Below are positions 1 through 8,938 of a stretch of DNA of 64,000 bases, one piece after another. Origin of the DNA: UBA4781 sp963674975 (GTDB lineage Bacteria; Chloroflexota; Anaerolineae; Anaerolineales; Anaerolineaceae); contig OY771913.1 of assembly GCA_963674975.1 (NCBI GenBank), positions 2,294,001-2,358,000 on the forward strand, in the 5' to 3' direction. Every line of letters starts with the position of its first letter. Within the stretch, counting starts at the first letter, position 1. The position numbers and the translations under genes were made by a program. Below the pieces are notes generated by a model, which did no database searches, was not told the DNA's origin, and worked only from the letters and a program-made list of their open reading frames with translations.

Positions 1-1
1 C

Positions 2-1045
2 GTAATGGACCGCCTGATGCACGGCTTGGGACTGCATGGAAAGAGCTTCCTGCCGATGATCGTTGGCTTTGGCTGCACGGTACCGGCAATCTATGCTACC
101 CGTACCCTGGAGAATGAAAAAGACAGAATTCTAACCGGTTTGCTGGTGCCTTTTATGAGCTGTGGTGCTCGCTTGCCGGTGTACGTGCTGTTTGCCACGA
201 TTTTCTTCCCTGAAAATACCGGACTGGTTGTTTTCTCACTGTATGTGATCGGGATCGTAGTGGCAATTCTGGTTGGGTTGATTCTGAAGAATACGGTTTT
301 CAAGGGAGGCGAGGCATCTCCCTTTGTAATGGAATTACCTCCTTATCGCCGACCAACTCTGAAAAGCATCTGGGCACAGATGGCTGAACGCACCAATGCC
401 TTCGTGAAAAAAGCCTGGAGTTTGATCCTGGTAACCAGTATTGTCATCTGGGCTCTATTAGCATTACCGGTGAAAGGCGAAGGAACCTTTGCCGATGCAC
501 CGGTTGGAGATAGTGCTTTCGCGGCAGTTTCTTCGGCGATTGCTCCTGCATTTGAACCGGCTGGCTTTGGAACCTGGGAAGCATCGGGTTCATTGATCAC
601 CGGCTTTGTTGCAAAAGAGGTAGTCGTCAGCACTATGTCGCAAATCTATGATGTGGAAGAAGCAGAGGAAGAAGCCGAAGCAACCACATTCTTGGAGGAT
701 ATCTGGGAGATCATTTCTTCATTCTTTGCAGCTGCCTGGGATACGATAAAATCTGTTCCGCTCGTGGTTGGGATCAACCTCTTTGATGAAGAGGATGAAG
801 CTGAACCCACCGCGTTGATGACAGCGGTAAGGGAAGGTTTTGAGGAATCCAGCGGGGGAAGAGGAGCCCTGGCATCCTTTGGATTCATGATTTTTGTGCT
901 GCTGTATACACCCTGTATGGTCGCAGTTGCTGCAGCGAAACATGAATTTGGTGCAAAATGGATGTGGGTCAGTGTGATCGGACAATTAGCCCTGGCATGG
1001 ATTGTCTCGGTGCTGATTTTCCAGATCGGTTCTCTAGTTATCTAA
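2..1045 (+). CDS. feoB: Ferrous iron transport protein B, C-terminal part (5' end outside window)
   Basis: This is the membrane half of a FeoB iron permease. The frame is open to the window edge, so the G domain and the first gate lie upstream. Visible family signatures are GFGCTVPA (gate motif 1), SCGARLPVY (the conserved Cys-containing gate segment) and TPCMVAVAAA (gate motif 2), separated by hydrophobic helices. An acidic stretch (EEAEEEAEA) lies in the soluble loop between them. A FeoC-like gene follows, so this is probably a feoB-feoC unit for GTP-dependent Fe(II) uptake across the inner membrane. A second, complete and divergent FeoB is encoded at 33011-34924. The identification is firm; only the N-terminal length is unknown. 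Confidence 0.95.
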   Translation, partial: VMDRLMHGLGLHGKSFLPMIVGFGCTVPAIYATRTLENEKDRILTGLLVPFMSCGARLPVYVLFATIFFPENTGLVVFSLYVIGIVVAILVGLILKNTVFKGGEASPFVMELPPYRRPTLKSIWAQMAERTNAFVKKAWSLILVTSIVIWALLALPVKGEGTFADAPVGDSAFAAVSSAIAPAFEPAGFGTWEASGSLITGFVAKEVVVSTMSQIYDVEEAEEEAEATTFLEDIWEIISSFFAAAWDTIKSVPLVVGINLFDEEDEAEPTALMTAVREGFEESSGGRGALASFGFMIFVLLYTPCMVAVAAAKHEFGAKWMWVSVIGQLALAWIVSVLIFQIGSLVI

Positions 1046-1056
1046 CCCCTTTTAAT

Positions 1057-1097
1057 GACCAGGCAGGTTTGAACAAGGACCTGCCTGGTCCTGTTTT
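1057..1097 (+). terminator. Hairpin terminator or attenuator between feoB and feoC
   Basis: Perfect 12-bp inverted repeat: gaccaggcaggt (1057-1068) pairs with acctgcctggtc (1079-1090) across a 10-nt loop, followed by ctgtttt. It begins 11 nt after the feoB stop and ends shortly before the feoC start, so it could reduce read-through into feoC rather than end the operon. Confidence 0.7.
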
Positions 1098-1109
1098 GAT
1101 GGAATAAAA

Positions 1110-1358
1110 ATGGTTCAGAAAATCTTTGAAGAAATAAAAAAAGATCATGGTGTGGTGCGGCTAAACGAGCTTGCCGAAAAATTGGATATGGATCCTCGCG
1201 CGTTAGCCGGAATATTACGAACTGTCAATAGAACCTGTGATTCAAAACGAGGAATTACAATTTCACGCTACTGCACGAATGGTTCTTGTGCAGCCTGCCC
1301 GCTGCGGGGTAGCGCATGTGGATATCGCAATTCCGTGAAAGCAAGACGTTCTCTTTGA
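1110..1358 (+). CDS. feoC: FeoC-like winged-helix protein with four-cysteine cluster
   Basis: Small 82-residue protein. Residues 1-52 look like a winged helix (LNELAEKLDMDPRALAGILR), followed by a Cys cluster C55-x4-C60-x2-C63-x6-C70. That spacing matches the Fe-S-binding loop known from FeoC proteins. FeoC is described as an accessory factor or regulator of FeoB that senses iron or oxygen; here the position directly behind feoB supports that assignment. It is slightly shorter than many annotated FeoCs but complete, ending in a basic tail (KARRSL). A weak ribosome-binding site and the preceding hairpin suggest lower or conditional expression relative to feoB. Confidence 0.8.
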   Translation: MVQKIFEEIKKDHGVVRLNELAEKLDMDPRALAGILRTVNRTCDSKRGITISRYCTNGSCAACPLRGSACGYRNSVKARRSL

Positions 1359-1469
1359 ATTATGAATCCCCGGATATATACCAAGTGAATATTCAACAGA
1401 TTGTGTAAGGTTTTATTACCGCAGTGGTATGATTCCTTATCTTAATTTTTGAAGAATACGGAGTCTGAA

Positions 1470-2672
1470 ATGTGGCAGTGGTTTAATCGGAATCATAAAG
1501 CCATCACGATCTTGATCGGGGTGCTGGTTGTGGTCGGTCTGGTTGTTCTCTGGCAGAAGAATGCAGATAGTGACAGTATTGTGGGCTATTCTTCTAACAC
1601 GGTGAAAGCTCGCGTCGAAGCTGTCATTGAAGAAGGTACTGTTACCATGGGAGAGAAAGAACAAACCTATCAGGTGCTTTCCGTTGAACTGCTGGATGGT
1701 GATCAAAAAGGGCAGACCTTTGAACTCCAGTACGGAAAATATCAGCTCCTATCAGATAATTATCTTTTAAAAGTAGGTGATAAAGTTCTGGTCAATCTGG
1801 AAAGCATGCAGGACGGTACCTACAGCGTGTATTTTATTGACCACATTCGTACGAACTCTTTGCTGGTGCTGCTTCTGGTTTTTATTGTCACCGGTATTGC
1901 GATGAGCGGTTGGAAGGGAATAAGCAGCATGATCAGCATGGCGTTGAGCATCCTGGTTATTCTGGGTTATATCATCCCTCAGATCATCGCAGGCAAAGAT
2001 CCAATCACGGTAAGTTTGATCGGTTCCTTTGTGTTTCTGGCAGTGACTCAGTTTTTAATATTCGGTTGGACTTTGAAAGCCTTTATTGCTATGGGCGGCA
2101 TTACTTTTGCGGTGATCATTACGGATATCTTATCTTTATTGTTCGTAAATTGGGCGCACCTGAACGGTGCTGGGGATGAAAGCACCATGTATCTGGTACA
2201 GTTGGGAAATGGACTGGATATTAAGTCGCTTCTGGTCGCCGGCATCTTTATTGGTACGCTGGGTGTGCTGGATGACCTGGTAATTGGGCAGACCTCGGCG
2301 GTGATCGAGTTGTATCGTGGAAATCCCGAAACGAATTTCAAGCAGCGCTATAAGAGTGCCATGGAAATTGGAAAAGACCATGTAAGTGCAACGGTCAATA
2401 CCATCATTCTGGCATATCTTGGTGCTACTTTAAGCATGATCGTCCTGTATTACATGCAGAATGTGAATATCGGCACCCTGATCAATATCAACTACATCGC
2501 GGAAGAGATCGTACGTTCGCTGGTGGGTACCATCGGGCTCTTTCTGGCAGTGCCCGTTACAACCCTGCTCGCCTGCTGGGTGGTCGAGGATGAGGGCAGA
2601 CTGGGGAAATTGGTAAGCATTTTTGGTCCCTTGATCAATGTGAATGATCACGGCACGACCCACCATCATTGA
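1470..2672 (+). CDS. YibE/F-like family multipass membrane protein
   Basis: The longest frame opens with TTG at 1449, but ATG at 1470 has a Shine-Dalgarno-like cggag 6 nt upstream and is the better start (400 residues). There is one N-terminal membrane helix (residues about 12-30), an extracytoplasmic soluble domain to about 125, then about seven hydrophobic helices. This layout and motifs such as GTLGVLDDLVIGQTSAVIEL are typical of the YibE/F family. The function of the family is not established; members are widespread in Gram-positive bacteria and Chloroflexota. The protein ends in a His-rich tail (HGTTHHH). It stands alone between feoC and clpB. Confidence 0.8.
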   Translation: MWQWFNRNHKAITILIGVLVVVGLVVLWQKNADSDSIVGYSSNTVKARVEAVIEEGTVTMGEKEQTYQVLSVELLDGDQKGQTFELQYGKYQLLSDNYLLKVGDKVLVNLESMQDGTYSVYFIDHIRTNSLLVLLLVFIVTGIAMSGWKGISSMISMALSILVILGYIIPQIIAGKDPITVSLIGSFVFLAVTQFLIFGWTLKAFIAMGGITFAVIITDILSLLFVNWAHLNGAGDESTMYLVQLGNGLDIKSLLVAGIFIGTLGVLDDLVIGQTSAVIELYRGNPETNFKQRYKSAMEIGKDHVSATVNTIILAYLGATLSMIVLYYMQNVNIGTLININYIAEEIVRSLVGTIGLFLAVPVTTLLACWVVEDEGRLGKLVSIFGPLINVNDHGTTHHH

Positions 2673-2781
2673 ACCGTTTTAAACGGGATTTTGCTAATCT
2701 AATTTTGACATTTTGTTTATCCTTCTCATACATGCGCCTCTTAAAATTAGAAAGATGAAATTATTGGTTTAGGAGGTTCCT

Positions 2782-5364
2782 ATGAACCTGGAAAAATATA
2801 CTCAAAAATCGCAAGAAGCAATTCTCTCCGCGCAAAGTTTGGCGCAGGGATATAACCATCAAATGATCGAGCCTGCCCATATCCTGCAAGCTTTATTACA
2901 GCAGGATCAGGGAGTTGTTCCGGCTTTGGTCGTCAAGATCGCCGGTTCAACAGATGCTCTCTTAAGAGATGTAAAAAAAGATTTGAACAACCGTCCGCAT
3001 GTGACCGGCTCTAATATGGAAGTAGGTCTCTCCCGATCGGCTGCAAATGTGTTTCAAGCTGCCGAGCGCTATGCCAAGGGCATGCGCGATGATTACGTGT
3101 CTACCGAACATATTCTGCTGGGTCTCACCGATTCAACAGAAGGTAACCGTCTGGAGGAGAACGGTATTACTAAAGATGCCATTCTGGCAGCTTTGAAGTC
3201 TGTGCGCGGTTCTCAGCGGGTAAGTTCTGAGAACCCGGAAGGCACTTATCAGTCGCTTGAAAAATATGGACGCGACCTGACCGCTCTGGCACGCCAGGGC
3301 AAGATGGATCCGGTAATCGGACGTGACGAAGAAATTCGCCGCACCATCCAGATCCTTTCACGCCGCACCAAGAACAATCCGGCGCTTATCGGCGAACCGG
3401 GTGTTGGCAAAACTGCTATTGTGGAAGGGCTGGCGCAGCGTATCGTGAACGGTGATGTGCCGGAAGGGCTGAAGAAGAAGCGTCTGGTTCAGCTTGATAT
3501 GGGCGCATTGATCGCGGGGGCTAAATACCGCGGTGAGTTCGAAGAACGTTTGAAAGCGGTCTTGAAAGAGATCACCGAAGCGAACGGAGATGTTCTTCTA
3601 TTTGTAGATGAAATGCATACCGTGGTGGGTGCTGGAAAAGCTGAAGGCGCCATGGATGCCGGCAACATGCTCAAACCGCTGCTGGCGCGCGGCGAACTGC
3701 ACATGATCGGCGCGACCACCCTGAATGAATATCGAAAATATATCGAGAAAGATCCGGCTCTGGAGCGTCGTTTTCAGCCGGTGCTGGTGGAAGAACCAAG
3801 CGTCGAAGATACCATCAGTATTTTGCGTGGTCTGAAAGGGCGCTATGAGGTGCATCACGGTGTGCGTATTACCGATGCTGCCGTGATCGCTGCTGCTACC
3901 CTTTCACACCGCTATATTGCAGATCGTTTTCTGCCTGATAAAGCCATCGACCTGATCGATGAAGCGGCTGCCGTTTTGCGTACAGAGATCGATTCCAAAC
4001 CCCAGGCGCTGGATGAGGTGGACCGTGAGATCATGCAGCTTGAGATCGAACGGGAAGCGTTGAAAAAAGAAAAAGACGCTGCCTCGAAAGAACGCCTGAC
4101 GCATCTGGAAAAAGAGATTCAGGATGCCCGTGAGAAATCGACCCAGCTGCACGCCCGCTGGGATACGGAAAAGGAAGCCATTGTTGCCCTGCAGGCGATC
4201 AAAGAACAGATCGAGCAGACCAAGATCGAGATCGAGCAGGCAGAGCGCGTGAGCGATCTGGAAAAGGTCGCGCGGCTGCGTTATGGCACGCTGCATGATC
4301 TGGAAGAAAAGATGGCAGCGCAGGAAAAGACTATTCGCAAGCTGCAGGGTTCTGAACCCCTGCTGAAAGAAGAAGTGGATGCCGAAGAGATCGCGCAGAT
4401 CGTGGGGCGCTGGACGGGGATTCCTGTCTCGCGACTGATGGAAGGTGAAACTGAAAAGCTGCTCCATATGGAAGACCGCCTGCATGAACGGGTGGTCGGG
4501 CAGGATGATGCCGTACATGTGGTATCAAATGCGGTGCGGCGTGCCCGTGCCGGCTTGCAGGATCCCGATCGACCTATGGGATCATTCATCTTCCTGGGTC
4601 CCACCGGAGTGGGTAAGACCGAACTGGCTCGTGCGCTGGCTTATTTCCTGTTCGACGACGATCACGCCATGGTGCGTATCGATATGTCGGAATATCAGGA
4701 AAAGCACACCGTCAGCCGTTTGATCGGTGCTCCTCCCGGTTATGTGGGCTACGATGAGGGCGGTCAGTTGACCGAAGCGGTTCGCCGGCGCCCGTACAGC
4801 GTGGTGCTATTTGACGAGATCGAGAAAGCGCACAGCGAAGTGTTCAATGTGCTGCTGCAGCTTCTGGATGATGGGCGTCTGACCGACGGACAGGGTCGCA
4901 CGGTGGATTTCCGCAACACGGTGGTGATCATGACTTCCAACCTGGGCAGCCAGTTGTGGGAGAATGGCAAAACCGTGACGCGCGATGAGATCACTCATGT
5001 GCTGAAAGATCATTTCAGACCGGAGTTTCTCAACCGTATCGATGAGATCGTTGTATTCCATCCGCTGCTCAAGAAGCACATGGCGGATATCGCGGACATC
5101 CAGTTGAAGCGGGTGTCGCATTTGCTGGAAGAGAAGGGCTATCATTTGAATGTAAGCTCTGCCGCGCGGGATTACCTGGCTGAAAAAGGTTATGATATCA
5201 GTTTTGGCGCCCGCCCGCTCAAACGGACCATTCAGCGTGAGCTGCAGGACCCGCTGGCGCTCAAGATCCTTGCCGGTGATTTTCACGAAGGTGAAACCAT
5301 TCTGGTAGAACCCGGAAAAGAAGGCTTGGAATTCAAGGCACAAAAAGTAAAGAAATCGGTTTAA
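2782..5364 (+). CDS. clpB: ATP-dependent disaggregase ClpB
   Basis: Full-length 860-residue Hsp100 chaperone that rescues aggregated proteins together with DnaK. Domains in order: Clp_N double repeat (1-145), first AAA+ module with Walker A GEPGVGKT (204-211) and Walker B VDEMHT, a long coiled-coil middle domain (about 400-525) that distinguishes ClpB from ClpA/C, second AAA+ module with GPTGVGKT (about 606) and sensor segments, then the C-terminal D2-small domain (GARPLKRTIQREL). The start has a near-perfect ribosome site, aggaggt, 4-5 nt before ATG. No CIRCE element is visible upstream. The gene is monocistronic, closed by a terminator. Confidence 0.98.
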   Translation: MNLEKYTQKSQEAILSAQSLAQGYNHQMIEPAHILQALLQQDQGVVPALVVKIAGSTDALLRDVKKDLNNRPHVTGSNMEVGLSRSAANVFQAAERYAKGMRDDYVSTEHILLGLTDSTEGNRLEENGITKDAILAALKSVRGSQRVSSENPEGTYQSLEKYGRDLTALARQGKMDPVIGRDEEIRRTIQILSRRTKNNPALIGEPGVGKTAIVEGLAQRIVNGDVPEGLKKKRLVQLDMGALIAGAKYRGEFEERLKAVLKEITEANGDVLLFVDEMHTVVGAGKAEGAMDAGNMLKPLLARGELHMIGATTLNEYRKYIEKDPALERRFQPVLVEEPSVEDTISILRGLKGRYEVHHGVRITDAAVIAAATLSHRYIADRFLPDKAIDLIDEAAAVLRTEIDSKPQALDEVDREIMQLEIEREALKKEKDAASKERLTHLEKEIQDAREKSTQLHARWDTEKEAIVALQAIKEQIEQTKIEIEQAERVSDLEKVARLRYGTLHDLEEKMAAQEKTIRKLQGSEPLLKEEVDAEEIAQIVGRWTGIPVSRLMEGETEKLLHMEDRLHERVVGQDDAVHVVSNAVRRARAGLQDPDRPMGSFIFLGPTGVGKTELARALAYFLFDDDHAMVRIDMSEYQEKHTVSRLIGAPPGYVGYDEGGQLTEAVRRRPYSVVLFDEIEKAHSEVFNVLLQLLDDGRLTDGQGRTVDFRNTVVIMTSNLGSQLWENGKTVTRDEITHVLKDHFRPEFLNRIDEIVVFHPLLKKHMADIADIQLKRVSHLLEEKGYHLNVSSAARDYLAEKGYDISFGARPLKRTIQRELQDPLALKILAGDFHEGETILVEPGKEGLEFKAQKVKKSV

Positions 5365-5379
5365 GCCTGAGAAGAAAAG

Positions 5380-5415
5380 AGAGGATTCGTCAAAATACGG
5401 ATCCTCTTTTGTTTT
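5380..5415 (+). terminator. clpB terminator
   Basis: agaggattcgt (5380-5390) pairs with acggatcctct (5397-5407), one G-T wobble, 6-nt loop, followed by tttgtttt. Confidence 0.8.
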
Positions 5416-5429
5416 AACACTGCTGATAG

Positions 5430-5545
5430 TTGACTTCCGGGAATAATCCCGCAGGTTGAAGAAAATTCCATCTTTTGATGGATGGTGGAAACCGGCTCGC
5501 CTTTTATCATGGTACTGCTGCAGGCGAGATATAAGGGAGGCTCGC
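5430..5545 (+). other. Possible structured leader upstream of the beta-helix lipoprotein
   Basis: The gap between clpB and the next gene contains several nested inverted repeats: gggaataatccc, tccatc-tttt-gatgga (5467-5482) and ctcgcc (5496-5501) with ggcgag (5523-5528). I cannot match it to a known riboswitch class. It may be a structured 5' leader or an unrelated repeat. Confidence 0.25.
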
Positions 5546-5591
5546 ACGTATTTAAAAATTAAAATTCGGAAAAAGGTTAAGATTCGTTGAT

Positions 5592-7505
5592 ATGAAAAAA
5601 TATTTTCAAGTTCTCATGATAGTCGGGCTGCTGATTATGCTCAGCGCCTGTGCCGGAAATTCGGAAGTTCCCGCAAATACAGGAACAGAAGAACAGCAGG
5701 AAAGTGAACAACTACCTACTCCCGTGGTATCGGATGGTACAACCGAGCAGGCTGTAATGGAAAGCCGTGCTGCATATGGAGATTATAGTGATGATGACCT
5801 GGACGCCAGTCTGGATGCGGCAGATATGTCTACCATCAAACTCAAAGGTGATTCCATTCTCTTTGAAGGAAACGGAGCGGTGGTTGATGGAACTACTCTT
5901 ACCATCACAGAACCCGGTGTGTACAGCATCAGCGGCACCCTGGATGATGGGCAGATCCTGGTAGATTCTGCAGCAGATGGGGTGGTGCGTTTGATCCTGA
6001 ACAGCGCCAGCATCAGCAGCTCCACCACGGCGCCGATCTACATTCAAAATGCCGATAAAGCCGTCATCACCCTTGCCAATGGAACGGATAACTATGTGAG
6101 TGATGGCAGCACCTATGTTTATCCCAATGCGGATATTACCGAACCCAACGCGGCGATCTTCAGCAATGATGACCTGACCATCAACGGTAACGGCTCGCTG
6201 ACCGTGAATGCCAACTACAACAATGGGATCGGTACGGATGATGACCTCAAGATCATCAGTGGGAATATTATGGTTAAAGCGGTCAATGATGGGATCAAAG
6301 GAAAAGATTCGGTTTCTATCAAAGATGGGATTATCACGATCAACGCAAGCAGCGATGGTTTGCAGTCAAGTAATGATACGGATGCAGAGAAGGGAGTGAT
6401 CCTGATCGAAGGCGGTACCCTGAACATTATTGCCGGTCTGGATGGCATTCAGGCTGAAACAACGCTTACGATCTACGACGGAAATCTGACCATTTCATCG
6501 GGCGGCGGCAGTACGAACGGCATCAGCCACTCTCAGATGGATGGCTTTGGCGGCAGAATGCCCGGACAGACGGAGCAAACTGTTAACACGGACAGCATGA
6601 AAGGTCTCAAAGCTGGCACGGCGATCACGATCAATAATGGTGTGATTAATATCGATTCGGCGGATGATGCCCTGAACAGCAATGATGCCATTACCATCAA
6701 TGGCGGGGAACTGACCCTGACTTCGGGTGATGATGGGATGCATGCCGATACTTCACTGGATATCAAAGCGGGAACGATCGTTATCCATCAATCCTACGAA
6801 GGCATTGAAAGTGCAGTGATCACCATCAACGGCGGCAACATGCACATCACAGCCAGCGATGATGCCATCAATGTGGCTGGCGGCAATGATGAATCTGGAC
6901 TGGGCGGTCGCCCCGGGCAGGGTAATTTCACGCAGAACATAAATTATTACCTGTACATCAACGACGGCTATCTCTACCTGGATGCCGGCGGCGATGGGCT
7001 GGATTCGAACGGCTCGATCGACATGAACGGCGGTACGGTGATCGTGAACGGACCGACCAATGACGGCAACGGCGCGCTGGATTATATGCGCACTTTCACC
7101 CTCGATGGCGGCATCTTGATCGCAGCCGGCAGCGCGGGCATGGCAATGACGCCCACTTCTGATTCAACCCAGTACTCTGTGCTGGTTAATTTCTCCTCGC
7201 AGGTGGCGGCTGGAACCATTCTGCACTTTGAAACCTCTGACGGTCAGGAAATCGCGACCTTCGTACCCTCAAAGGTGTATCAGTCCATTCTAATCTCTAC
7301 ACCCGAGATCGCCAACGGCATGACCCTTGACCTATATTCCGGCGGCAGCCATGACGGCACCCTGCTGGATGGTCTTTACACAGGCGGCACTTACACCGCC
7401 GGCACGCTGGTCACCAGCCTGGATATCACCAGCGTGATCACCGGCTCTGGTATGGGCGGTGGCGGTATGATGCCCGGTGGGGGTGGCGGCGGCAGAGGTC
7501 GCTAG
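5592..7505 (+). CDS. Cthe_2159-type (carbohydrate-binding domain) beta-helix lipoprotein
   Basis: 637-residue exported lipoprotein: a hydrophobic signal with lipobox LSAC (Cys20), then an acidic linker. From about residue 75 the segment GDSILFEGNGAVVDG, TITEPGVYSISG and DGQILVDS is the start of the Cthe_2159 fold. Successive repeats such as ITINGGELTLTSGDDGMHA and DGIQAETTLTIYDG suggest a right-handed parallel beta-helix with Asp-rich (calcium-like) loops. The characterised clostridial member binds acidic polysaccharides. The protein ends in a Gly/Met-rich, Arg-tipped tail (GMGGGGMMPGGGGGGRGR). It is flanked by terminators, so it is a single-gene unit. The family call is solid; the ligand is inferred. 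Confidence 0.85.
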   Translation: MKKYFQVLMIVGLLIMLSACAGNSEVPANTGTEEQQESEQLPTPVVSDGTTEQAVMESRAAYGDYSDDDLDASLDAADMSTIKLKGDSILFEGNGAVVDGTTLTITEPGVYSISGTLDDGQILVDSAADGVVRLILNSASISSSTTAPIYIQNADKAVITLANGTDNYVSDGSTYVYPNADITEPNAAIFSNDDLTINGNGSLTVNANYNNGIGTDDDLKIISGNIMVKAVNDGIKGKDSVSIKDGIITINASSDGLQSSNDTDAEKGVILIEGGTLNIIAGLDGIQAETTLTIYDGNLTISSGGGSTNGISHSQMDGFGGRMPGQTEQTVNTDSMKGLKAGTAITINNGVINIDSADDALNSNDAITINGGELTLTSGDDGMHADTSLDIKAGTIVIHQSYEGIESAVITINGGNMHITASDDAINVAGGNDESGLGGRPGQGNFTQNINYYLYINDGYLYLDAGGDGLDSNGSIDMNGGTVIVNGPTNDGNGALDYMRTFTLDGGILIAAGSAGMAMTPTSDSTQYSVLVNFSSQVAAGTILHFETSDGQEIATFVPSKVYQSILISTPEIANGMTLDLYSGGSHDGTLLDGLYTGGTYTAGTLVTSLDITSVITGSGMGGGGMMPGGGGGGRGR

Positions 7506-7517
7506 AATAAATAAGAA

Positions 7518-7548
7518 AAGGACTCGGAGATTCTCCGGGTTCTTTTTT
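7518..7548 (+). terminator. Terminator of the beta-helix lipoprotein gene
   Basis: aaggactcgg (from 7518) pairs with ccgggttctt (to 7544) with two wobble pairs, followed by a run of six T. Confidence 0.75.
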
Positions 7549-7563
7549 AAATAATGATTTAAC

Positions 7564-7597
7564 CCTCCCCCATTTATGGGGGAGGAAAGGAGGGGGT
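7564..7597. repeat. GC-rich dispersed palindrome, copy 1
   Basis: cctcccccat-tt-atgggggagg is a perfect 10-bp inverted repeat, followed after 4 nt by gaggggg-t. The same architecture (CCTCCCC...GGGGAGG-N4-GAGGGGGT) recurs at 9604-9641. Confidence 0.6.
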
Positions 7598-7608
7598 CAT
7601 TCTAAAGG

Positions 7609-7635
7609 TGTAGGGTGGGTTGTGCCAGCCCACCA
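7609..7635. repeat. GTAGGGTGGG-type intergenic palindrome
   Basis: gtagggtgggttgtgccagcccacc folds with ggtgggtt (7614-7621) against agcccacc (7627-7634). It resembles the GTAGGGTGGG...CCCACC intergenic repeats common in several phyla; only one copy is seen here. Confidence 0.4.
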
Positions 7636-7659
7636 AAGTAATTCGGAGTATGGTGTAAT

Positions 7660-8088
7660 TCAGGAAGTGGTAAATTCTGCCACCCAATCTTTTACCCTTT
7701 GCTCGATCTGGTCGCGGATAGCACGGAACTTCTCCACCTTTTCTATTTCCGTTCCCTCAAAAGCTGCCGGATCTTCAAAAAACCAGTGTATGCGTTGATT
7801 TACTCCGGGGAAATAAGTGGGACAGTTTTTATCAGCCGCATCACACACTGTGATCAGATAATTAAAGAACATTTTGCCGAGATAAACTTCAACTCCTTTG
7901 GAAGTCTGATTGGAAATATCAATACCTTTTTCCTGCATCACCTGGATCGTCAAACGATGGATGGGTTTGGGTTCCAACCCGGCGCTGAAAGCTTCGAATG
8001 CTTCCCTGCCGTATTTTCGTAAAAAAGCTTCCGCCATCTGGCTGCGAGCTGAATTCCCGGTACATAAAAAGAGGACACGTGTTGTCAT
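7660..8088 (-). CDS. arsC: Arsenate reductase, thioredoxin-coupled LMW-PTPase type
   Basis: 142-residue enzyme that reduces arsenate to arsenite. The low-molecular-weight phosphatase loop C9-TGNSA-R15-S is intact. The redox pair C82 and C89 (VCDAADKNC) sits where the S. aureus pI258 ArsC has its resolving cysteines, so the thioredoxin-dependent three-cysteine mechanism is expected. The ATG has an upstream aggag ribosome site. No arsR, arsB or acr3 gene is adjacent, so it is a stand-alone detoxification gene here. A tRNA-Val gene lies upstream on the same strand. A plain tyrosine phosphatase is less likely because of the C82/C89 pair. Confidence 0.92.
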   Translation of the reverse strand: MTTRVLFLCTGNSARSQMAEAFLRKYGREAFEAFSAGLEPKPIHRLTIQVMQEKGIDISNQTSKGVEVYLGKMFFNYLITVCDAADKNCPTYFPGVNQRIHWFFEDPAAFEGTEIEKVEKFRAIRDQIEQRVKDWVAEFTTS

Positions 8089-8221
8089 TGCTTCTCCTGA
8101 TTCTTCTTTTCAATTATCTCCTTTTTTATGCGAGGTGAGATTAACAGTGTATTAAAGTATCTTTAGAAAAAAGCAATAAGCATTAACAAAAACAGCACAA
8201 GAATGCCTGTGCTGTTCATAG

Positions 8222-8295
<74 letters not shown>

Positions 8296-8441
8296 GTTTG
8301 TGTCCTAGATTATAGCAAAGCTTTCCAGGTTTGGGTAGTGAAAGGAATAAAAACCTTTCCTATATACGAACAAGAAATTTCTATATTTATCTGCTGTACA
8401 ATGAAAAGAAAGAAATCTAATAGTAAATAAGGAAAGCCATT

Positions 8442-8840
8442 ATGACAAGTAAATATGGGTTTGCTGCAATTAATGCGGTAAAACTAATGAAGAATGGCGT
8501 CGTCGAAAATCCACGTATTGCTTGGGAAGAGGCTTTGAGTAAATATTGTGAGCGAGGTTCACATTCTTGGAAGAAGAGTTGTCCCAGAGGGACTTTCCTT
8601 GGATTGTGTGAAGAAGGTTATGTTAAAGGAATTTCTAAAGGTAGTTATACTAATTCAAAGAAGAATAAGTCTTATGGAATAGAAGCATTAAAAATTTTAA
8701 AGAAAAATCCTAAATTAATAAATAATAAGTCACAGTTATGGCGAAAAATTCCGAAATACAAAGAAATTGGTCAGGATCATCAACTTGATGTTGTTATTGC
8801 ATTATGGAATGAAGGAATGATAAATCCCTCCAAATCCTGA
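8442..8840 (+). CDS. DUF6979 family protein
   Basis: 132-residue protein matching the DUF6979 pattern: AINAVKLMKNG, PRIAWEEA, CPRGTFLGLCEEGYVKGI, then QLDVVIALWNEGMI near the end. No function is known for the family; several members occur as solitary accessory genes. It is visibly richer in A and T than its neighbours, and its upstream boundary is a tRNA gene, both suggestive of horizontal acquisition. A weak ribosome site (aaggaaagcc) precedes ATG. Two Cys (in ERGSHSWKKSCPRG and FLGLCEEG) are conserved-looking but there is no obvious metal site. Confidence 0.75.
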   Translation: MTSKYGFAAINAVKLMKNGVVENPRIAWEEALSKYCERGSHSWKKSCPRGTFLGLCEEGYVKGISKGSYTNSKKNKSYGIEALKILKKNPKLINNKSQLWRKIPKYKEIGQDHQLDVVIALWNEGMINPSKS

Positions 8841-8938
8841 TTTTCCCTGAACCAGCCGCAAAAAAACACTTTACATAAAAAAAACTCCTATTTCTCATGT
8901 ATAATTGCATCTAATTTTTTAATGCCGGGAGGAAGTCC

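Noticed and set aside
2705..2733. TTGACA upstream of clpB as a promoter
   Set aside because: The -35 is perfect but the best -10 at 16-18 nt matches only three of six bases; not listed as a feature.
2690..2781. CIRCE or other heat-shock operator at clpB
   Set aside because: No TTAGCACTC-N9-GAGTGCTAA element or inverted repeat was found here or before hsp20.
3904..4518. 204-codon open frame opposite clpB
   Set aside because: It is the antisense shadow of the ClpB middle domain, without a ribosome site or family match.
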